NCBI GenBank assembly: GCA_949128115.1
Contig: OX421962.1
Coordinates: 57,577,787 to 57,641,786, forward strand
Direction of reading: 5' to 3'
Length of the DNA: 64,000 bases
Source: Anaspis maculata
Lineage: Eukaryota; Arthropoda; Insecta; Coleoptera; Scraptiidae
Shown: in pieces, positions 60,548 through 64,000 of the stretch
How positions within the stretch are numbered: the stretch's first letter is position 1
How the letters are laid out: each line of letters starts with the position of its first letter
Notes under the pieces: generated by a model
The model's input: only the letters and a program-made list of their open reading frames with translations
Told to the model about the DNA's origin: nothing
The model's database searches: none
Translations under genes and position numbers: made by a program

Positions 60548-61469
60548 CAGGGTGTCCGTTTTTCGAGGCTAAGCATGGGTATCTCGCTTATTTTGAGAGA
60601 TACAAAGTCGGTTAAATTGGGAAAAAGTTGCGTATTTTCATGACGATCAATGATCCAAAAAGAAATTTGACGTATCGATTTTAGTTTTTGACATATCGTG
60701 AAAAAACCGGAATTTGAATTTTTGTTTTTATTTTTTATTCAAAAAACAGTTGAAGGCGGCCTTTTCTAATCTAGACATTGTCAGGGCACTTTTTCAAGGG
60801 GAATTTAAAGCTGCCAAAATCTTTATTCTAGCTTTCAAAGCAACCGAGATACGACATTCAACTTCTTTCTCTAATGGGCACCATATTGGATTTTGATATT
60901 TTTGAATACGGTATTCTTTTCTGGTTACAACGATGTGCCATATGTCACTGTTGAATACATGTTCAACATTTACGTTTTTTTTTTATTGTCGGTGCTGATT
61001 TTGTTTCCAAAGCACTTTTTGAATAATAAATTTTTTTTATTCTCCAAAGCATGAATTCAACAGTGGCATGTGACGCATCGTTGTAACCAGAAAAAATATT
61101 GTACACATTTAAAAATGTCAAAATTCAATATGGCGCCCATAAGAGACAAAAAAGTTGAATGTCATATCTCGGTTGTTTTGAAAGCTAGAATGAAGATTTT
61201 GGCAACATTGAATTCACCTTGGAAAAGTGCCTACACAATGTCTTAGTTGGAAAAGGCTATCTTCAACCGTTTTTCAAATAAAAAATAAAAACAAAAATTA
61301 CAAATTTCTGTTTTTTCTCGATATCTCGAAAACTAAAACTGACAAGTCAAATATCTTTTTGGATCATTGATCGTCATGAAAATTCGCAACTTTTTCCTAA
61401 TTTAACCGACTCTGTATCTCTAAAGATAAGCGAGATACCCATGCTTAGCCTCGAAAAACGGAGATCCTG
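60548..61469. mobile_element. Palindromic MITE family Y, copy 2
   Basis: 922 bp, near-collinear with 35363-36281. Ends CAGGGTGTCCGTTTTTCGAG and, inverted, CAGGATCTCCGTTTTTCGAG; TA flanks at 60546-60547 and 61470-61471. Confidence 0.9.
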
Positions 61470-62099
61470 TATACATAGCTACAAGTCAGGAACAGACTTG
61501 TGTGTTCCTTCCATTCTTTCCTCCCCATATTTTTATATGAAGACTTGAAAAACTTTAAAAATTATCTTGGGAAAAGGTGGTCTTGACGCTGTCTTGTCTT
61601 GACTGTGCAGGCGGCAGATTTCGTGGCCCAAGACCTCCCATTCCAAGACTACCTTTGACCAATATAATTTCTACGGTATAAAATCTTCAATTTTTAGGGA
61701 GCAAAAATCCTTCTTAAGTGTTATGTTCAAAAAAATCGAATCGTTCTTTGTACTTCCTTTAATCATTTTGCTTCGAGCTGTTGTTAGTAACGTAAGTTTT
61801 TGTAACTTCAGACGTTCGCAGTACACCGTGTACGTGGATGATGCATGCAGAGTTGAGATTAGATAGTCAAGAAATTCGTATGATGACGAATGAAGGAATA
61901 GACAGACAAACATTGGCTGCTTTCTGCAGGTTTGATTTTTCATTTTATTCCATTCTAGGCTACAGAACGAAGCGCGGGAGAGAGGTAGGAGGGCATAGAG
62001 CGGAAACTAATTCTGGAGAAAAAAATCCACCATCACAACGACCAATGGGAGTGCAGCAAAAATTAAAGCCTAGAGTAGAGGTAAGTACAACATACACAA

Positions 62100-62530
62100 T
62101 TTCGCGCTTGTGGAAAAATCAATATCGTCACACGTTAAAAGTCGAACGTGCAGAGAGATAGAGAAGGTGGACGAAGAGAGGGAGAAAGAGGAGGCGAGCT
62201 CGGCAGCGAGAACCGCCGCAACCAACACAAGAACGCACACACACATACATACAGCGTGAGCGTATACATACACTCGCAGATACACACACATAGACGTAGT
62301 AGTACATTCTGAAAATTAATTTGAAGCGCGCGCGGGTTTTACGGCACGCCGGTGTCGCGACGCCACGACTCTGGTATAGACGTATTGAGCCAGCAGCGCT
62401 CTCTCTGTACCTCGCTGCTGAGCTGCCCACACCAAGCAACCCCCGGCTTTTAGGGGTGGAGGAGAGAGAGAGCCGTACAGGCGCCGGCAAAAATATTTAC
62501 ATATCGCACACACCGATGTCAATCCCTCCG
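62100..62530. promoter_or_regulatory. GC-rich island with CA microsatellite
   Basis: Just downstream of the distal exon. Contains AC/ATAC microsatellite (62232-62292), GAGAGA runs and a CGCGCGCG stretch (about 62326). On the plus strand 61958-62081 is bounded by TTCCATTCTAG and GAG/GTAAGT, so a plus-strand exon is conceivable, but its translation is unrecognised. Confidence 0.25.
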
Positions 62531-62736
62531 ACGTTAATTAATTAAGTAAAGTCCTGGTGTAGCCTGGCCAGGTAGTACATTTTGCTTGGATCAAAAAAAT
62601 ATTTTATTGAGCTTTGTTTTATTTTGCTACAGTTGCTCATTATTATTATTATTATTATTGCGCTTTGTTCAGCAGAGAAAAAATGCTGTTGGATTTTGGG
62701 CATTGCTTTGAGAGCATTTAAATGGTAGGAACTTAC

Positions 62737-63361
62737 CCTTGGTCAACGGGAATGGGTCCAGGCATTTGGCGGCCCATGATGGCGTGTCCGGGTTCCATGG
62801 GGTGGCCGGGGCCCGGACCAAACGGTGAGCCAGGAGGCATGCCAAAGCCTGGGCCGAATGGCTGGCCGGGCGATGCAAAATGGGGGTTGCCCCCGGGACC
62901 TGGGCCGCCGACGAACGGCGGGCCGGAAGAGCCGGGTCGACCGAACGGGGGTCCGCCGGCTGAGGGTGAGCCGAAGGGACCCGGCCCCGGGCCGTTGTAC
63001 GGCGGGCCGGCGCTGTTGGGGGGCGGCGGGAAGCCGGCATTTCCGACGTTCTGTTGGGGTCCAGGTCCTGGGGTCGAGGAGCCCGACGGTGCTGGTGAGG
63101 CGGTGTACTGCGGCGTCGTCGAGCCACCCGGCGGCGGTCCCCCTTGGTAGGGCGGCGCCCCGGCCGGAGAACCGGCACCCGCCGGCGGGCCTTGGTAGGG
63201 CAACGGCCCCTGGAAGCCCGCCGGCGGCCCAGAGAACGAGTTGGCCGCGTTGGGCGCGAAGTTCTGCGGCTCCGAGCCGGGCGGCGGTCCCTTCCAGGTC
63301 GTGGCGGGGTCCTCCAGGGTGACTGGCAGCGTGATGGGGGGCGCTACGCGGCGGCTAAGGC
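62737..63361 (-). CDS. Chi: Probable distal Chip N-terminal exon, Pro/Gly-rich
   Basis: Open minus-strand exon of 207 codons bounded by acceptor GTGTGTTTCAG and donor CAAGG/GTAAGT. The protein begins LSRRVAPPITLPVTLEDP, continues TTWKGPPPGSEPQNF and becomes an extended Pro/Gly-rich tract with many Gly-Pro-Pro and Pro-Phe repeats, ending GRQMPGPIPVDQ. There is no Met in the first three quarters and an in-frame stop lies just upstream of the acceptor, so at least one earlier coding exon is needed, probably beyond 64000. The exon has strong GC bias, a clear break from the surrounding AT-rich DNA. Strand, phase (two leftover bases, GG, fitting exon 2) and a long Pro/Gly-rich N-terminus as in insect Chip all suggest the long isoform. 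The alternative is an exon of a separate minus-strand gene. Being an exon is secure; its assignment to Chip is inferred. Confidence 0.62.
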
Positions 63362-64000
63362 CTGAAACACACCAATTCCTGCAGCTAGTTGCCAGTTACG
63401 GTTACACCCCCCTTGTTTTTAACACTCATGCTACGTGCGGCCCGGTTTAGGTTATGTGTGACACATCGCGAGTAAGCGGGCGCTTCTAACCTATACGGCC
63501 GCACTAGTTTAGGAAAAATTCAAAAAAAAAAGGGAATTACATCTCGCTTTCCGCTGGCCAGCGCGACCTTGTCTCATGCTGCCAATGTCACGGGATTTTG
63601 CAAAATTTTCGTAGCGGCAGCAGCAACAACGGCACCCCACTCATAACCACAACCATTGCACATCTTCGGCAAACCAACGCGAAAACTGACAAGCAAACAC
63701 AGAAAATCTATCGGCGGCAATTAGCGCCACACCACACCGGCAAATCCGCATCCCTTTCGCGACCCCTCATTTAAAAAGCGCAAATTTTTGATACTCCGCA
63801 TCTAAATGCAACTTCTCAAGAAACACATCAAGTAAACACTGCTGAAGTCAAACCATGGCGCATGTTTGGCTGCCGCCATTATACAATAAACGACGCGACC
63901 TGTCTTACCGACCGTCATTCAAACATTACCGCCCTAATTTGAGCCGCGAACTTTTTTTTATTCAAATCATTACGGAACAAGCACCGCACCCAATTACGAA
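63362..64000 (-). other. Upstream of distal exon
   Basis: Probably intron or 5' region of the long isoform. On the minus strand, ATAATGGCGGCAGCC (about 63875-63890) offers a start context, but the frame closes after 25 codons without a good donor. A GGTCGGTAAGA donor-like site lies at about 63900. No upstream coding exon can be supported. Confidence 0.35.

Larger units (their letters stand above)
17546..62736 (-). other. Long Chip intron between alternative first exons
   Basis: About 45 kb with no recognisable host coding exon on either strand, dominated by repeats listed separately. Stretches with nothing recognised: 17546-19400 (only short TTA and GT runs), 21750-22400, 22750-23580, 24900-25660, 36290-38190 (apart from a lone CAGGGTGATTCATAA end near 36466), 38480-39700, 44700-45640, 48360-51100, 55020-55880, 57140-58340 (including a 77-codon frame at 57784-58017), 58460-59920 and 61470-62100. 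If the distal exon is not part of Chip, this stretch is intergenic instead. Confidence 0.5.

Noticed and set aside
35529..60896. 60-codon frame conserved at 35529-35711 and 60714-60896
   Set aside because: It recurs because both lie in copies of one palindromic MITE; no start context, domain or coding-type conservation is evident.
61838..62161. 107-codon plus-strand frame with splice-like borders
   Set aside because: An acceptor and GTAAGT donor are present but the translation is unrecognised and isolated; insufficient to call a gene.
62669..63322. Long open frames of 142-169 codons on both strands
   Set aside because: They are GC-driven shadows of the Pro/Gly-rich exon; only one minus frame has matching splice sites and sensible phase.

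Overview
This is a eukaryotic, AT-rich, gene-poor window, most likely from an insect that is not a fly. It appears to lie largely or wholly inside one gene: the minus-strand orthologue of Chip / LIM domain-binding protein (LDB1/LDB2, CLIM/NLI family). Three consecutive exons at 1369-1541, 1857-1959 and 2139-2232 encode an almost textbook LDB dimerisation domain, with correct splice sites and matching phases. The rest of the gene (the remaining dimerisation domain, nuclear localisation signal and LIM-interaction domain) lies beyond position 1.

Two alternative N-terminal exons can be proposed upstream. The proximal one (16818-17020) encodes a short N-terminus ending in a DPFY-SPFG-YYR motif like the start of vertebrate LDB2. 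It sits below a GC-rich leader with CTG repeats and a perfect DR1 nuclear-receptor site. The distal one (62737-63361) encodes a 207-residue Pro/Gly-rich segment like the long N-terminus of insect Chip. Both end in phase 2 and both fit exon 2. On this reading nearly everything between 2233 and 62736 is intron: about 14.6 kb below the proximal exon and 45.7 kb between the two alternative exons.

The intronic DNA is a dense, nested mosaic of non-autonomous transposons. There are two hAT elements with exact 8-bp target duplications (2476-3444; 5592-7832). The second contains a piggyBac-like element at a TTAA site, which itself carries a 15-bp satellite. There are many Tc1/mariner-type elements with CAGGGTG-like ends at TA sites, several of them kilobase-scale palindromes. 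Two deleted mariner-like transposase relics are present, along with large foldback elements. A further set combines different tandem-repeat cores with a (GTCC/GTCT)n array, a terminal hairpin and a GCGCTAA-like end. A larger composite (about 51.1-55.0 kb) has inverted ends and GTATTCC-type tandem repeats. No autonomous transposase, reverse transcriptase, rRNA, convincing tRNA, CRISPR array or bacterial-type gene was found.

A few GC-rich islands (about 24.0-24.9, 31.2-31.7, 38.2-38.5, 55.9-56.1 and 62.1-62.5 kb) stand out from the AT-rich background. They are candidate regulatory regions or extra first exons. Gene calls rest on recognising the protein family by eye and on splice-site phase. 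Transposon calls rest on visible terminal repeats and target-site duplications.
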